NCBI GenBank assembly: GCA_020310875.1
Contig: CM035407.1
Span: forward strand, 69,840,158-69,904,157
Length of the DNA stretch: 64,000 nt
Origin: Ceratopteris richardii
Lineage: Eukaryota > Streptophyta > Polypodiopsida > Polypodiales > Pteridaceae
Reading direction: 5' to 3'
Shown here: piece by piece, positions 1 to 10,314 of the stretch
Numbering within the stretch: position 1 is the stretch's first letter
How the letters are laid out: the number at the start of each line of letters is the position of its first letter
Notes under the pieces: generated by a model
Seen by the model: only the letters and a program-made list of their open reading frames with translations
Databases searched by the model: none
Told to the model about the DNA's origin: nothing
Made by a program: the position numbers and the translations under genes

Positions 1-88
1 ATTCCCCGGAATCGGTCCACTTGGATTACCTAGAGCCCACAATTATCTCGCAATGGGTTCTTCTTATGGCTATGCACTAGCTCATATG

Positions 89-106
89 TTCCCGGCAGAC
101 GCACCA
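89..106 (-). other. tRNA-Gly(UCC)-type primer binding site
   Basis: On the minus strand the sequence reads TGGTGCGTCTGCCGGGAA. This complements the 3' end of plant tRNA-Gly(UCC) as I remember it (ends CCCGGCAGACGCACCA). It is followed on the plus strand by AA and then TGAACACGG, which resembles the LTR-E terminus. It may be the working primer site of the leftmost element or a duplicate inside an extended LTR, as in Gypsy-E. Confidence 0.6.
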
Positions 107-311
107 AATGAACACGGTTCTTGAGCCCAAGGAAAAGATGGTTTTACGAAACTTTATTTGATTTAAATTCTTCGGAATCGGGTTAATGCACAGCCCTTAG
201 CTCGATAGGCGCTACAACATCAGATTCATGATATTTTGGAAATAAATAGATCACCATCATTCCACACCAACTTGGCAACAAACATGAGAGCTTTTCTTCA
301 TGCTCCCTGAC

Positions 312-316
312 ATAAG
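312..316. repeat. Copia-A target site duplication, left
   Basis: ATAAG directly precedes the TGTTGG start of the 5' LTR and is repeated right after the 3' LTR. Confidence 0.95.
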
Positions 317-1587
317 TGTTGGAGCAAGTCTATGACAAGCCTAAGTATTGGCTTGAGTCTCACAAAGTCATTAAAGAAGCTTCAAAATAAAGACTATGTA
401 AAGTTCACTTGTGAACTACCTCTTGTAACTTTTGAAGAGTTTACTTAATGTAAAAGTAAGAGAATCTTAAGTGGTTGAGCCCACATGATCAAGAATGGAA
501 AGAGGAGCCACGAATTCGTGATTTGTGCTAGGTAGAGAATCAAATCAATCATTGATTGATTGGATAGTGATTGAGGGAAGTTAGCCTCCCAAACTCAACT
601 ATAAATAGATGGCAGTTTTAGTCGTGGTTAGAGAGACCTATGTGAAGACCTCCAAGAGCTGAGCTTTATGCCATATCAAGGTGTGATTACAAGGCACACA
701 TATGTATCAGTAAGTCATTGTATTGTACAAGCAATATACTTTCATTTTCATGATTATTTGAGTTCATCTTTCCATGTTCTTGTGATGTGTACTACTCACT
801 GCCATTACTTTAGTTTTTCTCAGTCAGCTTGCAGAGATTGTTTCTCTGCACTTGGTTCATCATTTTCAGTGATTTAACTTGGTAAAGTTAGCTCTATAAG
901 GCTACTATATGCTCACAAATTTTCATTTCATTTGGATGTTGGAATCTTCAGTTATGTTCATTTGAAGTCAACAGGGTATGTTCATCTTCACTTCTCTGTC
1001 AGGTACCCGACTTTTTCAGTCATCTTGTCAGAGTCATTTCTGAGTGTTTACTCATCCAAATTCAGTGATTTTAAGCTTGTTGGATGAAGCTTACTGTCTA
1101 GTATAAGCATACAAATTTTCATGATCATTGGATTCTTACATCTTGAGTTATGTTAATTTTTCTACTCACTGGTCTATTTCTGTAGCAGCCCGTGAAAATC
1201 GGGATGATGTCATCACTTGTTAAAAGTCATTCTCAGTGTGTGGTTTGTTATTTTTGATGAGATTACTCTCTAAAGTTAGCTCTTTAAGCTACCTAGCCTT
1301 CCCCAAGAGGAATTAATCTAATTGTTGCTGTGCTCAGAGAATTATGTAAAACACTGGACAGGTGTATCAACCAAGAATAGCAAGTTTTCACCTCTGAGCT
1401 AACTCCAACTTATCTGTTTTGATCTATCTTTTTGAGAGTGATCTTCCAAGGTACATAGGGTGTCTAATACATCCATTGGCAAGCTAAAAGGGCCCACCAT
1501 CTACTCCTGGAGTTCATTTGGCTGGTGTAGAGCAAAGATTTTGCAACACCTCTTCATCTTCAACACATACCTATCCATCTCTTCACA
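317..1587 (+). repeat. Copia-A 5' LTR
   Basis: Runs from TGTTGGAGC to CTTCACA, 1271 bp, with TG/CA ends. It is near-identical to 5852-7111. The region downstream of its TATA box contains short open frames that recur in the other LTR and are not genes. Confidence 0.95.
600..607 (+). promoter_or_regulatory. TATA box of Copia-A 5' LTR
   Basis: TATAAATA sits about 280 bp into the LTR and is conserved at 6135-6142 in the 3' LTR. Its position fits the U3 promoter of a Copia LTR. Confidence 0.7.
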
Positions 1588-1588
1588 G

Positions 1589-1600
1589 TGGTATCAGAGC
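1589..1600 (+). other. Copia-A primer binding site (initiator tRNA-Met)
   Basis: TGGTATCAGAGC lies one base after the 5' LTR. This is the standard plant Copia primer site, complementary to the 3' end of initiator tRNA-Met. Confidence 0.95.
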
Positions 1601-1613
1601 AAGGTTGGACAAC

Positions 1614-4600
1614 ATGGCAGATGGATTTCCTTCAATTGACAAATTGGACAGAGGTAACTACTCAGCTTGGTCATTAAGAATGGAAGCTTATCTCCAAGGT
1701 AGAAGTTTATATGGTTATGTGGCTGGAGATGAAGTTATGCCAAGTTTCAGGAACAAAAGTCAACCAACACAAGAAGAGCAAGAAAGATTGAGCACATGGT
1801 GCTCCAAGGATGCACTTGCAAGGTCTTATCTCCTCAACTCTATCTCAGATTTTTTGTTGCCTCACATTAGAAGTTGTAAGACATCTCAGGAAGTGTGGGA
1901 TGCACTTGAAGCTTTCTTTTCTTCAAGTACTAAAGCTAGGAAGCATCAACTATGGCTGGAGTTCACAACTCTCAAGAAGGCTCCCAAACAAAATGTGACT
2001 GATTTTGTCACAAAGCTCAAGGACATAGCGGATCAGTTGGGAAGCATTGGAGAGGTAATAGATGAAGAGCAAATTGTAAGGCAGGTCATCAATGGATTGA
2101 AGGCAGATGATAAGTGGGAAGCATTCACCACAGCTATGGATTTGTACATGGACATGCATGTACCTGATTTCAACACACTCATTGGACAACTACTTACTCA
2201 AGAGGCAAAGCTTATCAAAAATGGAGAAAGCTCTAAAGGTAATCAATCCTCAGCTTTATACACAGATAAAAGCAAGTCTAAAGATAACAAAGGAAAGGCA
2301 AAGAAAGTGGATGATGAAGCAGGTACATATCAAGCTAACTATGCAGGTAGAGGAAGACATGGCAGAGGTAGAGGAAGAGGAGGTAGACAAGGCAGGGGGA
2401 GATCCCAAGACTCCAACTCATGTTCTATTTGTGGATTAACTAATCATACAACTGAAAATTGCTTTAGGAATTCCAGGAATCAAAGAGGTAGAGGATACAA
2501 TAGAGGAAGTTATGGCTACTCAAGAGGAAGGTTCAACAATTATCATGGCAACTACAACAACTACAATCATTCAAACTATCAAGGAGGCTACAAAGGAAGG
2601 AGAGACTACAATAACTACACAGAAGACTCAAACAAAGAGGATTCATTATTGATCATGAACATGGCTATGCCACAAGGTAAATCTGATGAGCATGTTTTCT
2701 ACATAGATTCAGGTTGTTCAAATCATGTGGCAGGAAATGTGGCACTCCTATCAGATTTAGAAGATCCAAGGAATAAGCATGAGGTACAAACATGAGATGA
2801 TACAAAACATCCTGTGGAGAAAATAGGCAATGTCAAAGCACCTGATGGAAACATCAACCTACTCAGTAAGGTACTCTATGTCCCTACCATTACAAAGAAT
2901 TTGATAAGTGTTGGGCAGATAGTAGAGAAAGGGTTGCAAGTCAGGTTCACAAAGGCAGGAGCATTTGTTGAAGATCCAAGTCAAGGATTCAAAAGAATTG
3001 CAAAAGGTGAAAAGACAGGTAGATTGTTCACATTTGAATTACAGGACACTAGAAACATTGCTCTCTTTAATTATGGTAGTCAGACACTCACAGAATTGGA
3101 AGTATGGCACAAAAGGTTAGCACATATTGGTGAAAGTTCATTAAAGCAAATTTGCAGGGACCAAAGTGTACTTGGACTCCCTAACTTGTCAAAACAACAT
3201 ATGATTTATAAGTGTAGTGCATGTCAATTTGGAAAGTCTCACAGGTTACCATTCATGAAGAAAGGTTATATGCATGGAGATCTCTTGGAGTTGGTTCATA
3301 CAGATGTATGGGGACCTAGCAAGGAAGCTTCAATATCTGGATCAAGGTATTATGTTTCCTTTATTGATGATTGCAGTAGATGGACTATCCTATTCTTTAT
3401 GAAACACAAAGATGAAGTTTTTTCATGTTTCAAAAGATATTTGGCTCTTGTGGAGAATCAAACAGGTAAATCACTAAAAAGGCTAAGGTCAGATGGAGGG
3501 GGAGAATACTTCTCCCATGATTTTGATTCTTTTCTTCAAGAAAGAGGAATCAAAAGAGAGGTAACTACAAGGTACACTCCTGAGCAAAATGGAGTGGCAG
3601 AAAGGAGGAATAGGACAATTGTTGAAGCTGCAAGGTCTATGTTAAATGAAAAGCATTTACCTAATTACTTATGGGCTGAGGCTGTATCTACAGCCACTTA
3701 CTTGATTAACAGGTTGCCTTCAAAATCCCTTGATGGAATGACTCCATATGAGGCTTGGAATGGAAGAAGGCCAAGCTTAGATCATTGTAAAATTTTTGGA
3801 TGTATTGCTTTTGCTCATGTTCCTTCACAGGTTAGAGGCAAGATGGATCCAAAGGCAGAAAGGTGTGTATTTATTGGATATGACAACAATCAAAAGGGCT
3901 ACAGGTTATACAACCCTACCAACAAAGGATTCTTGGTAAGCAGAGATGTAGTTTTTGATGAGAAAAATTCATGGTATGAAGATTCATGCAGGAAGATCAA
4001 TTTACCATATGATCTTGAAGAAGATTTTCCAAAGCTTGGTAGAGAACAATCAAAGATTGAAGAACAAGACACCTCAGAGGATGATGAAGAATCTCACATG
4101 GAAAAGATCAAAGCATGGAAGTCTAAAGGTAAAGCAAAATTGCATGAACTTGGACATGAAGCAGAATCATCACATCATGGCCTAAGAAGATCTATGAGGG
4201 AAAAGAAAAAACCAGAAAGGTATGGGTTTGACACCTCATTAGTAACTAAACATTCTATCTACATAGCACAGGACATAAACCAAGAGGAGCCATCATCATT
4301 TGAAGAGGCCAAAGCAAAAACAGAATGGAAGCATGCAATGAAGGAAGAGATTGAAGCACTTGAGGAAAACAACACTTGGGATTTGGTGCCCAAGACTTCA
4401 TCCATGAAGGTAATAGGCTCAAGATGGGTCTATAAACTCAAGAAGAATTCTGATGGTTCCATTAACAGGTATAAGGCAAGGCTTGTAGCAAAAGGCTTTG
4501 CACAAACTCAGAGAATTGATTATGAGGAGACATTCTCTCCTGTGGCAAAGATGCCTACTATTAGGGTTTTGCTTAGTATTGCCTCTTCCAAGAATTGGAA

Positions 4601-5819
4601 GATACTTCAACTAGATGTGAAGAATGCATTCTTGAATGGTTGGATAACAGAAGAGGTATATATGGCACAACCACCTGGTTTTGAGAATCAAGTTTATCCT
4701 AATTATGTGTGTAAACTTAACAAAGCATTGTATGGTCTCAAGCAAGCTCCAAGAGCTTGGAATTTCAGGCTTGTTTCATTCTTGCAGGACAAAGGCTTTC
4801 AACCAAGCAAAGCAGATCCTTCACTCTTTATTAAAAAGAGTAATTCCGAGGTCATCTACCTATGTGTATATGTAGATGATATTATATTGACAGGAAATGA
4901 TGCAGATGGTATGAAGAAGATCAAAGATCAGATGAGAGAAGAGTTCAAGATAAGTGATTTGGGTTCACTTACCTACTTCCTAGGTTTGGAAGTTGTCTAC
5001 AAAGATCATGGTTTGTTTCTCACTCAAAGAAAGTACATTAAGGACATGTTGGCAAAATTCAAGATGCAAGATTGTAAGATTGCAGGTACTCCAATGGAGG
5101 TTAATCACAAATTGAGCTCACATGAAGGTGAACTCATAGAGGACATCACATCATATCAAAGTCTAGTGGGTAGTCTCAACTATGCCACATTGACAAGAGT
5201 AGATATATGTTACAGTGTGAGTGTGCTAAGCCAATTTATGCACACACCAAGGAAACCACATATGGATGCTGCCAAAAGGATTCTCAAGTATCTCAAAGGA
5301 ACCATAAATGAAGGACTTTACTATCCTTATGTATCTGATTTAGGTTTGAAGCTATTTTCTGATGCAGATTGGGCTGGCTCCAAGGAAGATAGAAGGAGCA
5401 CTTGAGGTTATCTTACCTTTGCAGGTTCAAAGCTTATTTCATGGTCATCCAAGAAGCAACCCACAGTTGCTCTCTCTTCTACTGAAGCTGAATATAGAGG
5501 TCTTGCCATAGCTACACAGGAAGCTATGTGGATGAAGACATTGTTCAAAGATCTTGGATTGGAGTTTGGAACTCCAACTATTTTTGGTGACAATATGAGT
5601 TCTATTCACTTGGCTGCTAATCCTATTTTTCATGCAAGGACTAAACATATTGAAGTTCATTATCATTATGTACGAGAGAAGATCCTAAGCAAGGAGATTC
5701 AAATATCATATGTGTCCACTCATCAACAATGTGCAGATATTCTAACTAAAGCATTGGATGGTACAAAGCTTTGCAAATTCAAGGCTATGATTGGTTTGCA
5801 GGTAATCTTGGAAGATTGA
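1614..5819 (+). pseudogene. Copia-A gag-pol (fossil, about two breaks)
   Basis: The gag start chosen is the ATG at 1614, just after the primer site (MADGFPSIDKLDRGNYSAW). An upstream ATG at 1518 lies inside the LTR. In order: UBN2-type gag; a glycine/arginine-rich stretch; CCHC knuckle CSICGLTNHTTENC (2421-2462); aspartic protease YIDSGC near 2706; GAG-pre-integrase VWHKRLAH near 3100; integrase core (HTDVWGP near 3300, DGGGEY near 3490, EQNGVAERRNR); RT with YVDD near 4870; RNase H with DADWAG near 5360 and a tail to 5819. The domain set and order are those of Ty1/copia. Most of the length is open. Confidence 0.93.
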
Positions 5820-5840
5820 AGACCTCAAGCATACTTGGCT

Positions 5841-5850
5841 TGAGGGGGAG
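5841..5850 (+). other. Copia-A polypurine tract
   Basis: TGAGGGGGAG directly before the 3' LTR is the classic Copia plus-strand priming site. Confidence 0.9.
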
Positions 5851-5851
5851 C

Positions 5852-7111
5852 TGTTGGAGCAAGTCTATGACAAGCCTAAGTATTGGCTTGAGTCTCACAA
5901 AGTCATTAAAGAAGCTTCAAAATAAAGACTATGTAAAGTTCACTTGTGAACTACCTCTTGTAACTTTTGAAGAGTTTACTTAATGTAAAAGTAAGAGAAT
6001 CTTAAGTGGTTGAGCCCACATGATCAAGAATGGAAAGAGGAGCCACGAATTCGTGATTTGTGGTAGGTAGAGAATCAAATCAATCATTGATTGATTGGAG
6101 AGTGATTGAGGGAAGTTAGCCTCCCAAACTCAACTATAAATAGATGGCAGTTTTAGTCGTGGTTATAGAGACCTATGTGAAGACCTCCAAGAGCTGAGCT
6201 TTATGCCATATCAAGGTGTGATTACAAGGCACACATATGTATCAGTAAGTCATTGTATTGTACAAGCAATATACTTTCATTTTCATGATTATTTGAGTTC
6301 ATCTTTCCATGTTCTTGTGATGTGTACTACTCACTGCCATTACTTTAGTTTTTCTCAGTCAGCTTGCAGAGATTGTTTCTCTGCACTTGGTTCATCATTT
6401 TCAGTGATTTAACTTGGTAAAGTTAGCTCTATATGCTCACAAATTTTCATGTCATTTGGATGTTGGAATCTTCAGTTATGTTCATTTGAAGTCAACAGGG
6501 TATGTTCATCTTCACTTCTCTGTCAGGTACCCGACTTTTTCAGTCATCTTGTCAGAGTCATTTCTCAGTGTTTACTCATCCAAATTCAGTGATTTTAAGC
6601 TTGTTGGATGCAGCTTACTGTCTAGTATAAGCATACAAATTTTCATGATCATTGGATTCTTATATCTTGAGTTATGTTAATTTTTCTACTCACTGGTCTA
6701 TTTCTGTAGCAGCCCGTGAAAATCGGGATGATGTCATCACTTGTTAAAAGTCATTCTCAGTGTGTGGTTTGTTATTTTTGATGAGATTACTCTCTAAAGT
6801 TAGCTCTTTAAGCTACCTAGCCTTCCCCAAGAGGAATTAATCTAATTGCTGCTGTGCTCAAAGAATTATGTAAAACACTGGACAGGTGTATCAACCAAGA
6901 ATAGCAAGTTTTCACCTCTGAGCTAACTCCAACTTATCTGTTTTGATCTATCTTTTTGAGAGTGATCTTCCAAGGTACATAGGGTGTCTAATACATCCAT
7001 TGGCAAGCTAAAAGGGCCCACCATCTACTCCTGGAGTTCATTTGGCTGGTGTAGAGCAAAGATTTTGCAACACCTCTTCATCTTCAACACATACCTATCC
7101 ATCTCTTCACA
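5852..7111 (+). repeat. Copia-A 3' LTR
   Basis: TGTTGGAGC to CTTCACA, 1260 bp, near-identical to the 5' LTR. It includes the conserved TATA box at 6135-6142. Confidence 0.95.
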
Positions 7112-7116
7112 ATAAG
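7112..7116. repeat. Copia-A target site duplication, right
   Basis: ATAAG, an exact copy of 312-316. Confidence 0.95.
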
Positions 7117-8345
7117 TAAGTTCTACCCCAAATGATGAGAATCCAGATGTAATTACATGCATCACTCATACTAGCATAGCAGGATATTCTCTCACAAGTG
7201 CATATTATTCTGCCATGGTACTATATAATTGCCAAGGTATCCTTGCTATTTCCACTGTTTTTCACTTTAATAAAGTGTGGCTAACAGTGTCATTGAAAAC
7301 TAGCAGAACTGTAAAAGAGCTTCATGGATTGATAACCTGCAGAACACCTCCCAAACTGTCACTCATCAGACATCCATATGGAATTCACCTTGCTTAGAAT
7401 GAGAAACAGCATGCATGAAGAATGAAACCACCCAAACAGACGAAGTTACATAAATTCACTGAGTAGAACATGTCTAATAAAGGAAACCAGATATTACATT
7501 GCTGATATCAAAGTGCACTTACACTAGTGGCTGTACAAATCACAAGTGACTACATCACAGTATAACATAAATCCAACACACATATATACTAGTGGCTCTC
7601 ACGGGCATATCAAATATAAGTGTCCAACATGATTATACAAAGGATGGTAACTCATAGTGCCATGGGAATTCTCCATCCGGGAAGTGACTGCAACATGCCA
7701 TACTTTCACAAAAGATAGAATTCTTCTTGCGCATAGTCTGGACACTAGTATCTGCGATGCAATTTTTGGCCAAAATAGTATTTCAAGTACCTTAAGCTGT
7801 AAATCAAACATATAGGAAACCTCAATGTACACATAAACTGAACAAACTCACACACACACAGTTGTGGCTCTACGAATCACATAAATGATGGGAAATGTAG
7901 TATTTCAACACATCACATTATGACAATTTTAAGAACTTCACAAGACCATATCTGTGCGTTTCAAAACGGAATTCTGTTCATGTACAATCTTGCTTGGTTA
8001 ATCACTTGTCTAGCCATCTCATTCGCAAAGCTAGAAAGTATACATAAGCATCTGCTTCAGCAAAACCTCACGTTGAACTCAATATGCACTGCTATACCAC
8101 AGTGGGCTTTATATTTAAAGTGCAAAAGGTAAACATTGAAAGTGGAAGGCTAATCTTGCAGATAATGTTAGATTAATTCTGCTACAACCACAATGAAACC
8201 TTCGTATGCAATGAGTCCACCTTGGCAAGCATTTCCAGGCTCAAGATCTGATAGCTCATTCGCCATGTATTTGGACAAGGGTATGATAAGTTAGGAGAAG
8301 TATTTAGTACCTTCTGCCGAGTCACTCCTTTAAGATAGGAAAACC
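7117..8345. other. LTR-E-prime body, no gene seen
   Basis: AT-rich sequence with only short open frames and a small CA run near 7850. I recognise no coding signal. It is the part of the long LTR between the Copia-A insertion and the captured RING fragment. Confidence 0.5.
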
Positions 8346-8702
8346 TCAACGCTTGCACTTTTTTAATGACGTACACATGGGGCACCTCTCACAGTCGTCC
8401 TTGCATCGAACACACAGACAAAGGTGTAAACAAGGCAGCAAAACCACTGACGCTTCTTTGATTTGGCATCTCCGGCAAAGCCGCATAACTGGGGCTTCAT
8501 TGTTCAATATGCTCGACTGATTAGTCCTGATTCCACCTGAGGAGGGGCTCACATATTGTGCCTTCCGTATGCTAATCATGGCCCTCATTTGCTGAGCGTG
8601 CGGATTATCATCCACGTACACTGAAGCAGCATCATCTACTTCACTGTCACCACACCCTTCCAACCTGCTTTGCTGCTCCCTGTTCTGATGTTGGATAAGC
8701 AC
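8346..8702 (-). pseudogene. BOI-type RING E3 ligase, C-terminal exon fragment
   Basis: A 118-codon open frame ending in a C3HC4 RING: CRRCQIKEASVVLLPCLHLC, then CVRC and CPMC, at about residues 73-111. This layout is typical of the plant BOI/SBP1 family of E3 ubiquitin ligases, whose RING is at the extreme C terminus. The preceding stretch EGCGDSEVDDAASVYVDD also resembles the family linker before the RING. The frame opens just after a plausible minus-strand splice acceptor (AG near 8704), so it looks like a last exon. The family's long helical region is not recognisable upstream. It lies inside a long LTR next to fragments of two unrelated genes, all on the same strand, so I read it as a captured fragment rather than a working gene. 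Confidence 0.75.
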
Positions 8703-9090
8703 TGCCTGCTTCCCCCTTATGGTGTGTGCCCCCCAAAATAACAGCCCACGCGCCCCCTCATTTTCTCTCGATATTGAATGTCAAGCACCTGGGTACCTCA
8801 GTCCTGATGGATTACAAACGCTGCAGCAAGGGAGAAGGGAATACTGTACCTGCAATTCGTTGTCTCTCAGTAGCTTTCCAGTGTTTTCAGTTTCAAGCAA
8901 GATTCTCTGATGATCCAGTCGATTGTGGCGGGTGCTGCTGTACGGGCAAGATGTCGTCTGCCTCGGCCCTTGCCCCACGCTTTTTCGCTCAGTTCTGATC
9001 TTGAACTCCGCAAGATACCTCACTCCACTTGCTCTCCCTGTTGAGAACTCCTTCTCGAGGATAGGTTTCTCCAGAGCAGTCGGTGGCCCC
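8703..9090. other. Unassigned stretch between captured gene fragments
   Basis: Contains a strong splice-donor-like CAG|GTACAG on the minus strand near 8842, about 140 bp upstream of the RING exon. This could be the end of a preceding RING-gene exon, but the reading phases do not match well and I recognise no protein in it. Confidence 0.35.
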
Positions 9091-9094
9091 CTTC

Positions 9095-10084
9095 TTGCGT
9101 GCCTCCCTTATAAATAAGGATGCCCTCTCTGCAATTCGCATATATTCATTCAGATTTGATCCTAAAACTGGAAAATCGGTATTCCATGTCCTTCGGCTCT
9201 ACTGTTAACAATCTTGAGGCACGTGAGAATGCAGATATAGCAAGGCCATTCCAGGCAACAATCACCTTATCATCAAGGTGAGGACGTGGTCTTTTCAATC
9301 TGTTCATAAAGAGCTCTTTACGGCAAGACCCTAAAATGCGAGCACAGTCTTGTACAGATAGCTTGAAGATTGCAGACCCTTGCTCAAGCTCCATACGCTC
9401 AATAAGGACATTTTTTTCCAACAAATTCCCCATGTGGATCACTCATAGAAGAAAGATCACAATTTCCATCATGCTTGACATAGTAAAACTTCATAAAGAT
9501 CTCTGCATTCTCCCTTCCTATGATCTCCTCAATTTCTTGACTAGTCCAAACATAGAAGGCACCTTCCTTTTTTCTTGAATGGCCCTCTTTCTCTAAGCTG
9601 TCAGCATCCTCTGCCGAGTAAATACCCCCATCTGGATCCAGCATATCGCGCTTCAAATAGTCCAAGACATCACGTGCAATTGTGCATAGAATTGAGACTT
9701 GGTGATACACAGGGCATCAAGATAAGCATTTACCAATTGTCCTTGATCATACAACATTTTTTCAAAATGGGGCACATGCCAGTACTCATCCACACTGTAT
9801 CTGTGAAAACCACCACCAATTTGATCATGCATCCCCCCCTTGGCCATGGCCTGAAGAGTATGCAATGCCATCTCTAAGGTTTTGGATGCATCCGTTGCTT
9901 TACCAGCTTGATGTAGCCGTTTGTACTGACGCATAATGGCATATAATTCCACAGGTCTAGGGAACTTAGGTGGTCCTCCAAATCCTCCAAGTTTGGCATC
10001 ATAACCTTTTGCTAACTGAGTTTCTTGAAGTTCTAGTGCCCAGGAAAGCCATTTTGTTTCTCCTCCCACTTCAAATAGATCCAA
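9095..10084 (-). pseudogene. SPATA20/SSP411-like (YyaL family) gene fragment, intronless
   Basis: Minus-strand protein similarity runs collinearly from 10084 to about 9095 and matches the middle of plant SPATA20/SSP411-like proteins (thioredoxin-like N domain plus alpha/alpha barrel). Visible landmarks are GGFGGPPKFPRPVE, GGMHDQIGGGFHRYSVDE, HVPHFEKMLYDQGQL, GGIYSAEDADS, KEGAFYVWTSQEI, GNCDLSS, RPRPHLDDKVIVAWNGL and, in another frame, NEYMRIAERASLFI. About 300 of roughly 800 residues are present and the frame is disrupted several times. No intron interrupts the matched stretch, although plant copies of this gene have many introns, so a processed transcript is the likely source. It is fused directly to a PPR fragment on one side and lies near a RING fragment on the other. 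Identity sure; capture by the LTR inferred. Confidence 0.88.
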
Positions 10085-10254
10085 AAGACCTCCTTTGCTT
10101 TATCAACTAAGCCACATTTGGCATACATGTCAATCACTGCATTTCCAACAGCAGTACCAAGTTCCCGATCCATTCTGATCACGATGGCGTCATGTAGTTG
10201 CAAATACTTCCCTTCAAACATTTGATCACTCTTCAAATACCTGTAATCAAACAT
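10085..10254 (-). pseudogene. PPR protein fragment fused to the SPATA20 fragment
   Basis: The translated stretch includes EGKYLQLHDAIVIRMDREL followed by GTAVGNAVIDMYAKCGLVDKAKEVF. The second is the hallmark of plant PLS-class pentatricopeptide repeat proteins, RNA-binding factors of chloroplasts and mitochondria. Only about one and a half repeats remain. The match stops at KEVF, exactly where the SPATA20-like sequence begins in the next frame, so this is a chimeric junction between two host genes. Upstream it grades into the LTR terminus at 10255-10314. Confidence 0.82.
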
Positions 10255-10314
10255 CTTCTTCTGCCAAATACAAACATATTAGTGCACCAAAACTGACCAT
10301 TTATTGAGCTAACA
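10255..10314 (-). repeat. U3 terminus of LTR-E-prime
   Basis: Read on the minus strand it begins TGTTAGCTCAATAAATGG and aligns with the starts of both Gypsy-E LTRs (43873 and 32337 downward), including the shared GGTGCACTAA block. The plus-strand flank 10315-10319 is GTGAC, the expected target duplication. Confidence 0.8.

Larger units (their letters stand above)
317..7111 (+). mobile_element. Copia-A, near-complete Ty1/copia retrotransposon
   Basis: A 6.8-kb Copia element with two long LTRs, a primer site for initiator tRNA-Met, gag, protease, integrase, RT and RNase H in the Copia order, a polypurine tract and a perfect 5-bp target duplication (ATAAG). The LTRs differ by about ten substitutions and one short length change over 1.26 kb (by eye), near 0.8 percent. 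That is a few hundred thousand years under the rice LTR rate, which may not suit this plant. It looks nearly whole with about two breaks in its coding region. It inserted into the long LTR-E-prime. Confidence 0.95.
1..10314 (-). mobile_element. LTR-E-prime: long diverged Gypsy LTR, split by Copia-A
   Basis: Positions 1-311 plus 7117-10314 appear to be one LTR of about 3.5 kb related to the 3.44-kb LTRs of Gypsy-E. The left edge (1-180) matches the terminal region of LTR-E near 28897-29100. The right edge (10255-10314) matches its other terminus near 32280-32337, ending in the same GAGCTAACA. Removing Copia-A restores a length close to that of LTR-E. The bodies differ: this copy carries host gene fragments. 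To its right lies Gypsy-B RT sequence with no polypurine tract, so it is a solo LTR or the 5' LTR of a minus-strand element running left out of the window. Old and diverged relative to Gypsy-E. Confidence 0.7.

Noticed and set aside
668-877. 69-residue frame, repeated identically at 6203-6412
   Set aside because: It lies inside both Copia-A LTRs and recurs because the LTRs match; no family or start context supports it.
8781-9023. Minus-strand frame upstream of the RING exon as a second RING-gene exon
   Set aside because: A good donor site is present near 8842, but the reading phase does not fit the RING exon and no family signature is visible, so I left it unassigned.
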